Shown here piece by piece: positions 44,031-53,929 of a DNA stretch of 64,000 nt. The number at the start of each line of letters is the position of its first letter. Within the stretch, counting starts at the first letter, position 1. The notes beneath the pieces were generated by a model, which saw nothing but the letters and a program-made list of their open reading frames with translations, did no database searches and had not been told where the DNA came from. The stretch is from the NCBI RefSeq assembly GCF_004634215.1, contig NZ_SMMH01000002.1, positions 124,001 through 188,000 of the forward strand, written 5' to 3'. The stretch comes from Deinococcus fonticola (GTDB lineage Bacteria > Deinococcota > Deinococci > Deinococcales > Deinococcaceae). The position numbers and the translations under genes were made by a program.

Positions 44031-46085
44031 ATGCCCGCCCATCCCCTGACGTGGCCCACGCGCAAGCCGGGCCGGCTGCTGCTGACCCTGCTGGTTCTCG
44101 GTGCCGGAAACGCCCTGGCCGCCCCGGACGTGTTCATCGCTTACCCGCCGCCCGAGTACCGCGTGCGCTACGCCAACGTAATCGTGGAGGGCAGCGTCAC
44201 CCCCGGCGCGACCCTGACCATCAACGGCAAGGCGGTTGCCGTCGGCCCGGACGGCCTGTTCATGGAGTGGTGGCCGCTGAAGGCGGGGGTCAACACCCTG
44301 AAATTCGTGACCCGCCAGGGCAAGCAGGCCGGCAGCGCGACCCTGCGCGTGACCCGCACGCTGGCTCAGGGGATGCCCGCTACCCCCACCGCCATTGCCC
44401 GCACCAGCGTCACCCCGCGCGAGAACATCGAATTCTGGGACGCCGCCCGCGACTCGCCCGCCGAACGCACTGTCCTCATTTCCTTTCAGGGGTCGCCCGG
44501 CGGCAAGGCCAGCTTTCGCGTGGCGGGCGGCCCGCCGCTGGCCCTGCGCGAAGGCCCCGCCGGCACGTACAGCGGGCAGTACACCCTGCCCGAGAACGCC
44601 AGCGCCCTGAACGCCGCCATCACCGTGTCCCTGACCGGCAGGAACGGCCGCACGGTGTCCGCCGCCGCCCCGGGCCGCCTGACCAGCCTGCAGGGTGCCC
44701 TGAAAACCGGCGTGCAGAAACCCGGCAGCGTCCGGGGTCTGGGCCTGAACGACGCCACGACCCTGGCGACCACCCTCACGGGCGAACCCGCCCTGTACCC
44801 GCGGGACGGCATGACCTTCACCCTGGTGGGGCGCGTGGGCCAGGATGTTCGCGCCCGCCTCGGCAGCGGCAACAGCGTCCTGATCACCGCCCGGCAACTG
44901 ACTGTGACGCCCGGCGCCCCGCCCCTGGCCCAGAGTGGCCCCCTGAGCATCAATTCGATCGCCGCTGTCCCCACGCCCCCGGCCAGCGCTTCAGGGGCGG
45001 TGTCCGGCAGTGTTCCGGTTCCAGTCACCGCCGCTGTTTCGGTGCCCCCGGTGCCCGTAATCACTGTGCCTGCGGTTCCTGCCACGCCATCTTCGAGCCC
45101 CGCCGTTTCTGCCACTCCGGTTCTGTCCACGACAACCGGCCCAGCTCCCGCCTCTGCCGCTTCACCGGTTTCCACGCTGGCCCCGCCTCCTGTCGAAATT
45201 GCGCCCGTGTCGCCCCCCCAGGTGATGGATGACCTGCAACTGCGCATTCCATTGAACGGCGCTCGCGTGCCTTTCCAGTTGCAGCAGAGCAACGCCAGCC
45301 AGGTGCAACTGAACCTGTTCGGCCTCCTTCTTCCCCCCACGCCCCCTACGCAGACGCACCCGCTGCTGCGCGGCGTGACCATTACGCCCTCCCCCGGCAG
45401 CACCCTGGTCACCGTCGACCTGAACACCACGCAACTGTGGGGGTTCACCGCCAATTACGACGGCCCCGACCTCGTCCTGACCATCAGGCAGGCTCCCGCA
45501 TTGAACCGCACGCAACCCCTGGCCGGGCGTACTGTCACCCTCGACCCCGGTCACGGCGGCACGCAGAAAGGCGGCGCGGGCAGCCTGCGCGTCCCCGAGA
45601 AAGGCATCGTGCTGCCCATCGCGCTGCGCGTCGCGGAACTCCTGCGTGCCCAGGGCGCAAACGTCAACCTGACCCGCACGGGCGACGTGACCCTGGGCCT
45701 GTACGAACGCGACCTGAGCGCCGAAGCGGCGGGCAGCGACCTGCTGGTCAGCATCCACGCCAATGCCCTGGCCGACGGACGCGACCCACGCGGCATTCGC
45801 GGCCCCGAGGTGTTCTACACCCACCCCCAGGCGCAAGCCGTGTCGCAGGCCATATTGAACCAGCTTCGTGCCCGTCTGCCCGACCTCGGCCCCGGCCAGG
45901 GCCTGATGCCTGAGGCCAACCTGGCCCTGACGCGCCCCACCACCCAGATCAGCCTGCTGGTGGAAACCGCGTACCTGACCGACGCCGGAAACCTCCGCAC
46001 CCTGATGTCCCCCGAAGGCAGGGAACGCTTCGCGCAGGCCATTGCGCAGGGCATCGTCGACTTCTACGTCTCTCAGGCAAAGTAA
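44031..46085 (+). CDS. N-acetylmuramoyl-L-alanine amidase (Amidase_3) with AMIN-like region
   Basis: The 684-residue product has a signal sequence (RLLLTLLVLGAGNALA) and several beta-sandwich segments in its first 300 residues. A Ser/Pro/Val/Thr-rich linker follows (about 320-395). An AMIN-like targeting segment comes next (about 400-490: RIPLNGARVPFQLQQSNASQ, VTVDLNTTQLWGFTA). The C-terminal Amidase_3 zinc domain has ligands His508 (DPGHGG), Glu523 (VPEKG) and His576 (SIHAN), and the catalytic Glu645 (LVETAYLTD). It cleaves the stem peptide from muramic acid in the periplasm during cell separation or remodelling. Confidence 0.92.
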   Translation: MPAHPLTWPTRKPGRLLLTLLVLGAGNALAAPDVFIAYPPPEYRVRYANVIVEGSVTPGATLTINGKAVAVGPDGLFMEWWPLKAGVNTLKFVTRQGKQAGSATLRVTRTLAQGMPATPTAIARTSVTPRENIEFWDAARDSPAERTVLISFQGSPGGKASFRVAGGPPLALREGPAGTYSGQYTLPENASALNAAITVSLTGRNGRTVSAAAPGRLTSLQGALKTGVQKPGSVRGLGLNDATTLATTLTGEPALYPRDGMTFTLVGRVGQDVRARLGSGNSVLITARQLTVTPGAPPLAQSGPLSINSIAAVPTPPASASGAVSGSVPVPVTAAVSVPPVPVITVPAVPATPSSSPAVSATPVLSTTTGPAPASAASPVSTLAPPPVEIAPVSPPQVMDDLQLRIPLNGARVPFQLQQSNASQVQLNLFGLLLPPTPPTQTHPLLRGVTITPSPGSTLVTVDLNTTQLWGFTANYDGPDLVLTIRQAPALNRTQPLAGRTVTLDPGHGGTQKGGAGSLRVPEKGIVLPIALRVAELLRAQGANVNLTRTGDVTLGLYERDLSAEAAGSDLLVSIHANALADGRDPRGIRGPEVFYTHPQAQAVSQAILNQLRARLPDLGPGQGLMPEANLALTRPTTQISLLVETAYLTDAGNLRTLMSPEGRERFAQAIAQGIVDFYVSQAK

Positions 46086-46151
46086 ACGACATGGGCGACA
46101 GGTGAGGAAGGCCCTCAGAAACCAGTTAACGACCCTGGCTACTCTGGTCTC

Positions 46152-46751
46152 ATGAAAAGAAACACCCTGCTGGCCCTGCTGGCCGCCCTCCCGCTGACCC
46201 TCGCCGCCGCGCAGGAAATCCAACCCATCAACCCCAGCCCGCTCCCCCCCGGCCCAGCCGAACCCTTCCCCACGCCCCTCACCCCACAGGTGCCCACGCC
46301 CCAAACGCCCCCCGGCCCTCAACCTGTCCCTAATCCCGTACCCACCGCACCCAGTGTTTTCGCCAGCCTGGTCGGCGTAACCGCTACCCTCTCCAGCCCC
46401 CTGACCCTGAAAGGCAAGGCCACCCTGGTATTCACGCTGAAAAGCACCCTGAACAACGACCTGACCCTCATGACCAACCGCGACAACCGTCAGAACTGCG
46501 CCTTTGCCCCCAGCCTGCGCGTCCTGAAGGTCGGCACCCGTGAAGTGGTGTACCCCGACGGCAGCGGAAACGCCATGCTGTGCGCCCAGGACATGAAAAC
46601 CGACACCCTGAAGGCCGGCGGCAGCGTGCGCTACACCCGCACCGTGACCCTGCCCGCCGGGGAGTACATGGTGGAAGGCTGGTATCTGAGCCTCGCCGGG
46701 GAACAGCGAGTGAAAGTGGCCGCTCAGCCGATACGGGTGACGGTGAAGTAA
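46152..46751 (+). CDS. Secreted BsuPI-like (proteinase-inhibitor-fold) protein
   Basis: The 199-residue product has a signal peptide (TLLALLAALPLTLAAAQ) and a Pro-rich linker. Its C-terminal beta-sandwich (about 75-199) has VTATLSSPLTLKGKATLVFT, RQNCAFAPSLRVLKV and LKAGGSVRYTRTVTLPAGEY, resembling the intracellular proteinase inhibitor BsuPI fold. Two Cys (NCAF and MLCAQ) probably pair. The start lies six bases after a TACTCT box. No partner is evident. Confidence 0.65.
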   Translation: MKRNTLLALLAALPLTLAAAQEIQPINPSPLPPGPAEPFPTPLTPQVPTPQTPPGPQPVPNPVPTAPSVFASLVGVTATLSSPLTLKGKATLVFTLKSTLNNDLTLMTNRDNRQNCAFAPSLRVLKVGTREVVYPDGSGNAMLCAQDMKTDTLKAGGSVRYTRTVTLPAGEYMVEGWYLSLAGEQRVKVAAQPIRVTVK

Positions 46752-46995
46752 CACGACCTCCGATTGATTCCCTGGCAGTGGCGGGCCGAACGCTGGCCGG
46801 GAGTTCGTGGAGGGACAGCCGGGTGCGCTTTCCCGACGGTGCGGGCACGCAGCGCCCGTGTCAGATTTTCAATGGCGTAAGCCTGGCATGTCGGGATGAC
46901 TGGCGAGTTCAAGTTGCTAGCGCACTCAGGCGCTGCCAGAACGATGACCGTCCCTGGTGAAGTGGGGGGATTTCCCTGGGCGGCACCGGCGAACC
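46752..46995. other. Intergenic region without recognised features
   Basis: This 244-bp stretch lies between convergent genes. I see no open frame with a start signal, no T-rich terminator and no repeat. Confidence 0.4.
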
Positions 46996-48789
46996 TCAAC
47001 CTGACCGCACCGGGCCGGACAGCGAAATCACCTGCACGTCCTGCTCAGGAATGAACCTGTCCTGAAGGCTGACATAGAATTTTCCTTCCTGGCCCCAGAA
47101 GAGAATCAGGGCGTCCGGCTGATCCAATCTGAACTGGGAGAGCGGGTAGGTTTCGGTCAGGGCGGTGGTTTTGAGCCGTTCGCCTCCCCGGTAGCGTTCC
47201 TGCAAGTGGGCGAAGGTCGGTTCGCTCTCGAAGGCTATGCGGGCGCGTTCCTTCTCGTCGAGCTGGGTGCGTTCATGCTGGCGGTCAGGCCGAAGTTGAA
47301 AAACATGCTGCCGCCCGAACTCGCGGACATACTTGCGGGCCGAAAGGGCATTGGCCTCGTCGTTGGGCGTGAGCGCCAGCAGGTTACCGATGCCTTCCAG
47401 AGACACGTCCGCCGTCGTGGCGCTGAGCAGGCTGCCGTAATAGGCGTTCAGGCCCGTCAGTTTCGCCTGCCGCACGTTGTCGAGGTTGGTGTCGGCCAGC
47501 AAGACGTCCGCTCCGGCGCGTGTCAGGGCGCTGGCGATATCCCGCCCCAGCGGGTGCGCTCCCACGATCAGGTAACCGTCGCGCTCCGCCTCGGTCACCC
47601 CGAGCGCCCTTGCCACGGGCTTGGCGGTCAGGCTCGCCAGCACCACCGTGCCCACGATCACCGCGAAGACCAGCGTGACCAGCGTTTCTGCGCCGGGCAC
47701 GCCCAGTTCCTGAAGGCGCGTGGCGAACAGGGCACTGATGGCCGCCGCCACGATGCCGCGCGGGCCGACGTAACTGATAAAGAGCCGTTCTCTCAGGTTC
47801 AGGCTCGTCCCGGTGGTGCTGAGCAGCACGCTGGCGGGCCGGACCAGCAAGACCACCGCCGTCAGCAGCAGCAGGGGGGCGGGCTGGAAGACGCCCAGCA
47901 GCGCCTCAGTGCGGATATTGGCGGCCAGCGCCACGAAGATGGTCGAGAGGAGGATCACCACGATCTCCTCCTTGAAGTGCAGAATGCCCTCCACCTGGCT
48001 CAGTTTCGAGTTCGCCAGCAGCACGCCCATGAGGGTCACGGTCAGCAGGCCGCTTTCCGGGGCGAACGCGTCACTCAGCCCGAAAGCCAGCAGCACCCAC
48101 GCCAGCACCGAGGGGTTGATCAGGTGCTCGGGCAGCCAGTCGCGCCTGAGCACCAGCACCAGCAGGCCGCCCATGATGAGGCCCAGGGCGGTTCCCACGC
48201 CCACGAAAGACGCCACATGAAAGACGGTGGCCGAGAGCGCCCCACCCCGCGTTTCACTCCTGACCCACTCGAAAGCGATGGCGGCAGCCAGTGCCCCGAT
48301 CGGGTCGATCAGAATCCCTTCCCAGCGCAGTACGCTACTCACTCGCTCGTTCGGGCGGATGTTCTTCAGCAGCGGCGCGATCACGGTCGGCCCGGTCACG
48401 ATCACCAGCGCCCCGAACAACACCGCCACGCTCCAGGACAGTCCGGTGATGAAGTGCGCCGCGGCGGCGGCCAGCCCCCAGGTCAGCAGCGCCCCCCAGG
48501 TAATCAGCCGCCGCACCGCCTGGCCGTGCCCGGACAGGTCGGAGAACCTCAGGGTCAGCCCGCCCTCGAACAGGATGACGGCAATGGCCAGCGAGGTCAT
48601 CAGGGATAGCCCCTGCCCGGTCAGCACCGCGCCGGGAGCCAGGACGTGCGAGACCGGGCCGAGAAGAAACCCGATGAGCAGCAGCGGCAGAATGGCCGGA
48701 ATACGCCAGCGGGCGGCGAGCAGTTGCGCCAGCAGGCCCAGCGCCACGATGACCGGCAGGGCCACGATAGGGTGGTCGAAGTGCAGCAT
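46996..48789 (-). CDS. NhaP-type Na+(K+)/H+ antiporter with TrkA-N domain
   Basis: The 597-residue product has 12-13 membrane spans over the first ~400 residues, with AIAVILFEGGLTLRFSDLSG and VIVTGPTVIAPLLKNIRP as CPA1 family landmarks and RWEGILIDPIGALAAAIAFE containing the ion-binding Asp. A Rossmann-type TrkA-N domain follows (YLIVGAHPLGRDIASALTRA, DVLLADTNLDNVRQAK). The last 80 residues form a small regulatory end. It would exchange Na+ or K+ for protons at the inner membrane, gated by a nucleotide or nucleotide second messenger. Confidence 0.9.
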   Translation of the reverse strand: MLHFDHPIVALPVIVALGLLAQLLAARWRIPAILPLLLIGFLLGPVSHVLAPGAVLTGQGLSLMTSLAIAVILFEGGLTLRFSDLSGHGQAVRRLITWGALLTWGLAAAAAHFITGLSWSVAVLFGALVIVTGPTVIAPLLKNIRPNERVSSVLRWEGILIDPIGALAAAIAFEWVRSETRGGALSATVFHVASFVGVGTALGLIMGGLLVLVLRRDWLPEHLINPSVLAWVLLAFGLSDAFAPESGLLTVTLMGVLLANSKLSQVEGILHFKEEIVVILLSTIFVALAANIRTEALLGVFQPAPLLLLTAVVLLVRPASVLLSTTGTSLNLRERLFISYVGPRGIVAAAISALFATRLQELGVPGAETLVTLVFAVIVGTVVLASLTAKPVARALGVTEAERDGYLIVGAHPLGRDIASALTRAGADVLLADTNLDNVRQAKLTGLNAYYGSLLSATTADVSLEGIGNLLALTPNDEANALSARKYVREFGRQHVFQLRPDRQHERTQLDEKERARIAFESEPTFAHLQERYRGGERLKTTALTETYPLSQFRLDQPDALILFWGQEGKFYVSLQDRFIPEQDVQVISLSGPVRSG

Positions 48790-48885
48790 CCGGCCCCTAC
48801 CTTAACTGCCAGACCTGAACCCAGACCTGAACGAAGACAGGAAACGCCGCCCGGCCCCTGCCGACCCACGGTAGGCTCCGTTCGC

Positions 48886-49971
48886 TCAGGAGCTCGGCCC
48901 CGCCCCCTCCCCGAGTTCCGGCGACCAGACCACACTGCGGTTGCGGCCCCCGGCCTTAGCGGCGTACAGGGCGGCGTCCGCCCGCTGGAAGCAGTCGCCC
49001 TCCGTCCCCCAGTCCCCGCGCCGCGCGATCCCGGCGGAGACGGTCACCCTGCCGCCCGGCAACGCCGCGAAGCGGGTGTTCTCCACCGCCTGGCGCAACC
49101 GCTCGGCCAGGGCGGCGGCAGCAGACGATCCCGGCGTGCGGAAGATCACCGCGAACTCTTCCCCACCGTAGCGGTAAGCCTGGTCGGACGCCCGCAGCTG
49201 CGACTGCAACACCTGCCCAAGTTGCGTGAGCACCTCGTCGCCCACGGCGTGACCGTGCGTATCGTTGATGGCCTTGAAATGGTCGATGTCCAGCAGGCAC
49301 AGCAGATCGGCAGGCTCCATGGAGGCCACGTCCTGGTCAAACTGGCGGCGGTTGGGCAAGTCCGAGAGGTGATCGCGGTGGGCCTGCTGAGCGTAGGTCG
49401 CCACCAGTTGCAGCAGCTGGAAGCGGCTCCTGAGGATCCCCAGGCTGATCCAGAAGCCCGTGTAGGACAGGGCCAGCAGAGGCAGGTAAACCGTCAGGTA
49501 AGTCTGCATGTCCCCGCGCAGTATGGGCAGCAGCACACCGTTGGGTACGAATACCAGCAGCAGCCGCCACCACAGGTTGGGCACGTCCAGGCGCGGTGCA
49601 AACAGGTTGACCGAGCGGCCCAGCACGCCCGCCGCGACCACCACGCTGACCGCGCTGAAGGCCGCGACCAGAACCCCCGCCCCCCCGAGGTGAAGGCGGT
49701 ACAGCAGCAGGGGAATCAGGCCGATGAGGCCCGCCCGCACCCCCTTGCGCAGGGCCAGGTAGGCGATGGGCACCGCGCGCATATCGATGATGATGCCTGG
49801 GGCGATCTCCGCCGGGTAGAGCATCAGCGGGACCGCCAGCAGGGACAGCAGCGTGACCCGCTGCCAGTGAACCTGGCGGCTGAGCATGTCCTGGGCGCTG
49901 CGGTAGGTCAAGCTAAGCAGATAGATCAGTGTGACCAGCACACAGAGATTAAGGAGCAGGTGCGAGAGCAA
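48886..49971 (-). CDS. Diguanylate cyclase with 5TM sensor
   Basis: A TTG at 49971 is taken as start because AGGAGG lies seven bases before it; a GTG at 49989 lies upstream of that site. The 361-residue product has five to six membrane spans of the 5TMR-LYT type (LIYLLSLTYRSAQDMLSRQV, IIIDMRAVPIAYLALRKGVR). A GGDEF domain follows: SDLPNRRQFDQD, LLDIDHFKAINDTHGHAVGD and the active site GGEEF (269-273). The inhibitory I-site RASD lies exactly five residues before GGEEF, so product inhibition should operate. It makes c-di-GMP; a c-di-GMP riboswitch lies 7 kb away. Confidence 0.9.
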   Translation of the reverse strand: MLSHLLLNLCVLVTLIYLLSLTYRSAQDMLSRQVHWQRVTLLSLLAVPLMLYPAEIAPGIIIDMRAVPIAYLALRKGVRAGLIGLIPLLLYRLHLGGAGVLVAAFSAVSVVVAAGVLGRSVNLFAPRLDVPNLWWRLLLVFVPNGVLLPILRGDMQTYLTVYLPLLALSYTGFWISLGILRSRFQLLQLVATYAQQAHRDHLSDLPNRRQFDQDVASMEPADLLCLLDIDHFKAINDTHGHAVGDEVLTQLGQVLQSQLRASDQAYRYGGEEFAVIFRTPGSSAAAALAERLRQAVENTRFAALPGGRVTVSAGIARRGDWGTEGDCFQRADAALYAAKAGGRNRSVVWSPELGEGAGPSS

Positions 49972-50107
49972 GGTGGAGCCTCCTGACACGCTGCACGCTA
50001 CCCGTCAGGGCGTTGCAAAACGTGAGTTCGGGTTAAGCACAAAAAGTTTCACTTATAGAATAAGGGGATGGGTTGACCAGTACGCCAGATTGAAATCACC
50101 GAAGCGG

Positions 50108-50368
50108 ATGACCTCCAGCTCCGCGAACCTGGATGAATCCCTACATTCACCCGAAAGTGCGACTGAGAGCCAGTATCCTTTGAGAGCCAGTATCCTTCGC
50201 CTGCACCGCACGGGAATGACCGTGCAGCAACTGTCTGCGCATTTTGACCGCAACCACCAGGCGATCCACAACGATCTGACCCGCTTCGAGCAGCACGGAC
50301 TGGCGGGGCTGGCTGATCAAGCGCCCCGGCCACGCCCTACCAGGTTCACTTTCCGAGCGCAAGGTTGA
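50108..50368 (+). pseudogene. IS630-type transposase N-terminal remnant
   Basis: The frame reads ASILRLHRTGMTVQQLSAHF, then HQAIHNDLTRFEQHGLAGLA and DQAPRPRP, which is the helix-turn-helix and linker at the N-terminus of IS630-family transposases. The DDE catalytic domain is absent. The start is uncertain. A 15-base tandem repeat (GAGAGCCAGTATCCT) sits at about 50165-50196 inside it. Not functional. Confidence 0.65.
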
Positions 50369-50546
50369 AGCCATCGTCTGAAATCAAGATTCTGAAGGGT
50401 GTGGTGAGCGGCGACCACGTCCACATCCTGGTGAGTGCACCGCCAACGATGGCACCGAGCGAAATCATGCGACGTATCAAGGGACGAAGTTCGAGCAAAC
50501 TGATGGAAGAATTTCCACGATTGCAGCGGGAATTTTGGCGACGGCG
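50365..50546 (+). pseudogene. IS200/IS605 TnpA remnant, truncated at both ends
   Basis: The frame reads EIKILKGVVSGDHVHILVSA, then PPTMAPSEIMRRIKGRSSSK and LMEEFPRLQREFW, the central HUH-containing part (HVH) of an IS200-type Y1 transposase. The first ~40 residues are missing, and the frame diverges directly after FW, where a 163-bp AT-richer segment with terminal inverted repeats begins; the catalytic Tyr region is lost. Confidence 0.75.
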
Positions 50547-50709
50547 TAACTGCTCAGCACATAAATCGGGGGAATTAGGTAATAAATCGCATGATATTCA
50601 TAGACAGCTTACGCAACCAAATCCGTCTTTTCCTAAATTTTACCTAAGCATTCTGTAAATGGACAATTCAATGTCGGTTTTTTGTCGTGTTTATCGTGCT
50701 GAGTAGTTA
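50547..50709. mobile_element. Probable MITE with TA target duplication, inserted in the IS200 remnant
   Basis: Terminal inverted repeats ACTGCTCAGCAC (50549-50560) and GTGCTGAGTAGT (50696-50707) match at 11 of 12 positions and continue with ATAAA/TTTAT one base further in. Each is flanked outside by TA, and the match goes on to CGTA/TACG. TA duplication is the mark of IS630/mariner insertion, and a IS630-type remnant lies just upstream. The 159-bp interior is AT-rich compared with the chromosome and codes for nothing. Confidence 0.6.
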
Positions 50710-50720
50710 CGATTTGTAGT

Positions 50721-53700
50721 TCACCCGAAATACCCCAGCAAATCAATCAGCATCCGCGCGTAATCGTCGGGCTTAATCCCTCGTTTTTCCAGTTTCACGC
50801 TCGGTGGGAAGGTCTGCACTTCCGTTTTGTGCGGGAAGCGTTTCAAGCCACTGGCGTCGTAGTCCAGTGATTTGTAGGCGAAGGTGATTTGCAGGTGGGT
50901 CATGGTTTCGCCGATGCTCAACACACGCCTGGCGACAGCGGTGAGCCGCAGCTTGGCGAGATCGATGAAGTTCTGCACTTCGGGCGTGGGCGGGCCGTAT
51001 TTCTTGCGCAGATCGCGCTCCACGCGGGAAATGGCTTGCAGGGTGCGGGCCTCGGACAGCTTGCCGTAGGTGGCGATGCGGGCTTCCTCGTCAGGCTGGC
51101 CCTCACTGGTCACGAAGTATTCCGGCGTCAGGCGGGCGTTCACTGGCAGGTCGATAGACACGCTCAGCGGCGCTTCCAGTTTCTCGCCCTTCAGTTTGGC
51201 GACGGCTTCCGCCAGGAGTTCCGTGTACACGTCGATGGACACCGCCTGAACGTGCCCGTGCTGTTCCTCGCCCAGGATGTTGCCCACGCCGCGAATCTCC
51301 ATGTCCTTCTCGGCCAGCAGGTGCCCGCTGCCCAGGTCTTGCAGGTCGGCGATGGCCCACAGGCGGCGCTGCGCATTCTCGGTCATGCGCGGCGGGTAGA
51401 ACAGGTAGGCGTAAGCGGTCTGTGAACGGCGTCCCACGCGGCCCCGGAGCTGGTAGAGCTGCGCCAGGCCCAGCCGGTCGGCGCGTTCAATCAGGATGGT
51501 GTTTGCTTCGGGAATGTCCAGGCCCGTCTCGACGATGGTGGTGCTGAGCAGCACGTCGAACGCGCCCTGCTCGAAGCCCAGCATGATCTCCTCCAGTTCC
51601 TCCTCGTTCATGCGGCCGTGCGCCACGCCGATGCGCGCTTCCGGCACGAGGTTGCGCAGGTAAAGGCTGCGCGCGCCGATGGAGGCGATGCGGTCGTGAA
51701 TGTAGAAGACTTTGCCGCCGCGCTCGATCTCGCTGATGATGGCGTCCCGCACGGTCACGGGGTCGAAGGGCGCGAGGATGGTCTGAATGGGTTTGCGGCC
51801 CTTGGGGGGCGTCTGGATGCTGCTCATGTCGCGCAGGCCCACCATGCTCATGTACAGGGTGCGTGGAATGGGCGTGGCCGAGAGGGCCAGGGTGTCCACG
51901 GCGCGGATGTCGTCGGGGATGTCCACCTTGCCGGCGCTCAGGTCGGGCATGCCGCGCAGGGCGCGCAGTTTCTCTTTCTGCGAGACGCCGAAACGGTGTT
52001 CCTCGTCCACGATGATCAGGCCCAGGTCTTTGAACTCGATGTCGCCCGAGAGAAGGCGGTGCGTGCCGATCAGGATGTCCACCCGCCCGGCCTTCAACTC
52101 GGCCAGGATGTTCCGGGCGTGTTTCGGGTCGGTAAAGCGGGAGAGGCCCTCGACGCGCACGGGCAGCCCTTTGAACCGCTCCACGAAGGTCGAGGTGTGC
52201 TGCTCGGCCAGCAGCGTGGTGGGCACCAGAATTGCTACCTGTTTGCCGTGACCCACCACGCGGTGCGCCGCCCGCAGCGCCACCTCAGTCTTACCGAACC
52301 CCACGTCCCCGGAAATCAGGCGGTCGGCCGGGTTGGGTTTCTCCAGGTCTTTCATGGTGTCTTTCAGGGCGCGCACCTGATCGGCCGTCAGGTCGAACTT
52401 GAAGTTCTGCTCCACCTGCTCGTCCCACTCGGGTTGCGCGGGAAAGGCGTTGCCGGGCGTGACCTGGCGCGCGGCGTACTGAATGAGGAGTTTCCCGGCA
52501 ACTTCCTCGGCGTTCTTGCGGGCGCGTTCCTTGGCCCTGGCCCAGTCCTTCTTGTCGAAACTGCTCAGCACCGGCGGGTCGTCGGTGGTGCCGGGGTGAC
52601 GCCGCAGCACCGGCAACTGCTCGATGGGTACGCTGAGCCGGGCGCCGCCCCGGTACTCCAGGTTCAGGTAATCGCGCGTGACGCCCAGCACCTTGCGCGT
52701 CTCCAGACCCTCGAAACGCCCGATGCCGTGTTCCGGGTGAATCAGGAAGTCGCCCACATGCAGGCCCAGTGCGTCCGTGACGGGTCGCCCCGCGATCTTC
52801 TTCCCGCGTAGCGCACTGCCGCCCTGAAAGCCATAGATCAGGTCTTCGGTGATCACGACTGTTTTATGCTCGGGGATGACGAATCCGCCCTCGCCCCCGG
52901 CCCGCAGGAAGCCCAGCCTGCCTGCCGGGAGGCGCGGGATGGTCAGCCAGGGAATCTCGTGCGTGTTCAGCAGCTTGTCGGCCAGATAGGCAGCGGTTCG
53001 GTCATGCCGAACCAGAATGAACACGCGGTAACCCGCCCCGCGCCACTCCTGCACGTCTTTTTCCAGGTCGTTCAGCCGGGCGCGGTAGAAGGGGAGAGGC
53101 TGCAAGCCCGTGTCCAGATCAGGTAATTCCAGCGGCGCACGCCCGAAACTGGTGACCTCGCGCCCCGCCAGTTTCGGCCAGAGCGTATCCGTCAAGATAC
53201 CCAGGCTGCTCGCGTAGAACTCCGGCGAGTCCAGAAACACCCGCCCCGGCAGCAATTCCAGGCGCGTGGCGTCCCATTTTGTGTCGGTCAGGTACTCGCT
53301 CGTCGGCTCTACCGTGAACGACTCGATTTTCACGCCCGTCAATTCGCCTGGTTTAAATTGCCGCAGGGTGTCCAGTTCATCCCCGAAGAACTCGGCGCGC
53401 AGCCACACGGCGTCCTCGGCCTCGGCAGGCAGGCCCGCGCCCGCTGCCAGGCGCAACTCCAGCGTGTCGCCCTTGACCTCGAAACCCGGTTCCTCACCGC
53501 GCTCGTAGCCGAAGGCCTCCAGACGGGCGAGCAGCGCCTCACGCGGGTAACTGGCCCCCACCTTCAGGGTCAGGGCGTGATCCTCCGGGCGGGCCGGGAA
53601 CAGGTCGAGGGCCGTATTCACATCCAGCACCACATGGTCGTGCCTGGCGTCCCAGTCACGCAGGCCGGGGTTCACACTCACCTTCGCGCCCAGCACGCCC

Positions 53701-53861
53701 GCCGAGGTGTAATTCCCCAGTCTGTCCGGTGTGGTCAGCAGCACGGCCGGGCCAGGAAAAGCCGCGAACAGAGCCGCACGGGCAATTTGCGGCAGCAAAA
53801 GCAGGTTGCCAGGTGGGGCAGCATCAAGCAATTTAGAAAGGTTGGGCGCGGCAACAGTCAC
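50721..53861 (-). CDS. mfd: Transcription-repair coupling factor Mfd
   Basis: The 1046-residue product starts at a GTG six bases after a TAAAAT box (leaderless). The N-terminal UvrB-homology region is shorter than in E. coli Mfd (1148 aa). It is followed by the RNA-polymerase-interacting CarD-like domain ([20 protein letters not shown]), the RecG-like translocase with Walker [18 protein letters not shown] and DEEH box [12 protein letters not shown], motif [19 protein letters not shown], and the TRCF C-terminal domain. Mfd removes stalled RNA polymerase from damaged templates and recruits UvrA, part of the DNA-repair capacity of this group. Confidence 0.96.
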   Translation of the reverse strand: MTVAAPNLSKLLDAAPPGNLLLLPQIARAALFAAFPGPAVLLTTPDRLGNYTSAGVLGAKVSVNPGLRDWDARHDHVVLDVNTALDLFPARPEDHALTLKVGASYPREALLARLEAFGYERGEEPGFEVKGDTLELRLAAGAGLPAEAEDAVWLRAEFFGDELDTLRQFKPGELTGVKIESFTVEPTSEYLTDTKWDATRLELLPGRVFLDSPEFYASSLGILTDTLWPKLAGREVTSFGRAPLELPDLDTGLQPLPFYRARLNDLEKDVQEWRGAGYRVFILVRHDRTAAYLADKLLNTHEIPWLTIPRLPAGRLGFLRAGGEGGFVIPEHKTVVITEDLIYGFQGGSALRGKKIAGRPVTDALGLHVGDFLIHPEHGIGRFEGLETRKVLGVTRDYLNLEYRGGARLSVPIEQLPVLRRHPGTTDDPPVLSSFDKKDWARAKERARKNAEEVAGKLLIQYAARQVTPGNAFPAQPEWDEQVEQNFKFDLTADQVRALKDTMKDLEKPNPADRLISGDVGFGKTEVALRAAHRVVGHGKQVAILVPTTLLAEQHTSTFVERFKGLPVRVEGLSRFTDPKHARNILAELKAGRVDILIGTHRLLSGDIEFKDLGLIIVDEEHRFGVSQKEKLRALRGMPDLSAGKVDIPDDIRAVDTLALSATPIPRTLYMSMVGLRDMSSIQTPPKGRKPIQTILAPFDPVTVRDAIISEIERGGKVFYIHDRIASIGARSLYLRNLVPEARIGVAHGRMNEEELEEIMLGFEQGAFDVLLSTTIVETGLDIPEANTILIERADRLGLAQLYQLRGRVGRRSQTAYAYLFYPPRMTENAQRRLWAIADLQDLGSGHLLAEKDMEIRGVGNILGEEQHGHVQAVSIDVYTELLAEAVAKLKGEKLEAPLSVSIDLPVNARLTPEYFVTSEGQPDEEARIATYGKLSEARTLQAISRVERDLRKKYGPPTPEVQNFIDLAKLRLTAVARRVLSIGETMTHLQITFAYKSLDYDASGLKRFPHKTEVQTFPPSVKLEKRGIKPDDYARMLIDLLGYFG

Positions 53862-53929
53862 CCAGGGATTTTACGCCTGCAAGGTAATTTCAGCAGGTCA
53901 GGCCGCACAGTGAATTAAACTGACCGAAC

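Noticed and set aside
50365..50658. Intact 97-residue transposase gene
   Set aside because: Both ends of the IS200-type protein are missing and the tail is read from the inserted AT-rich segment.
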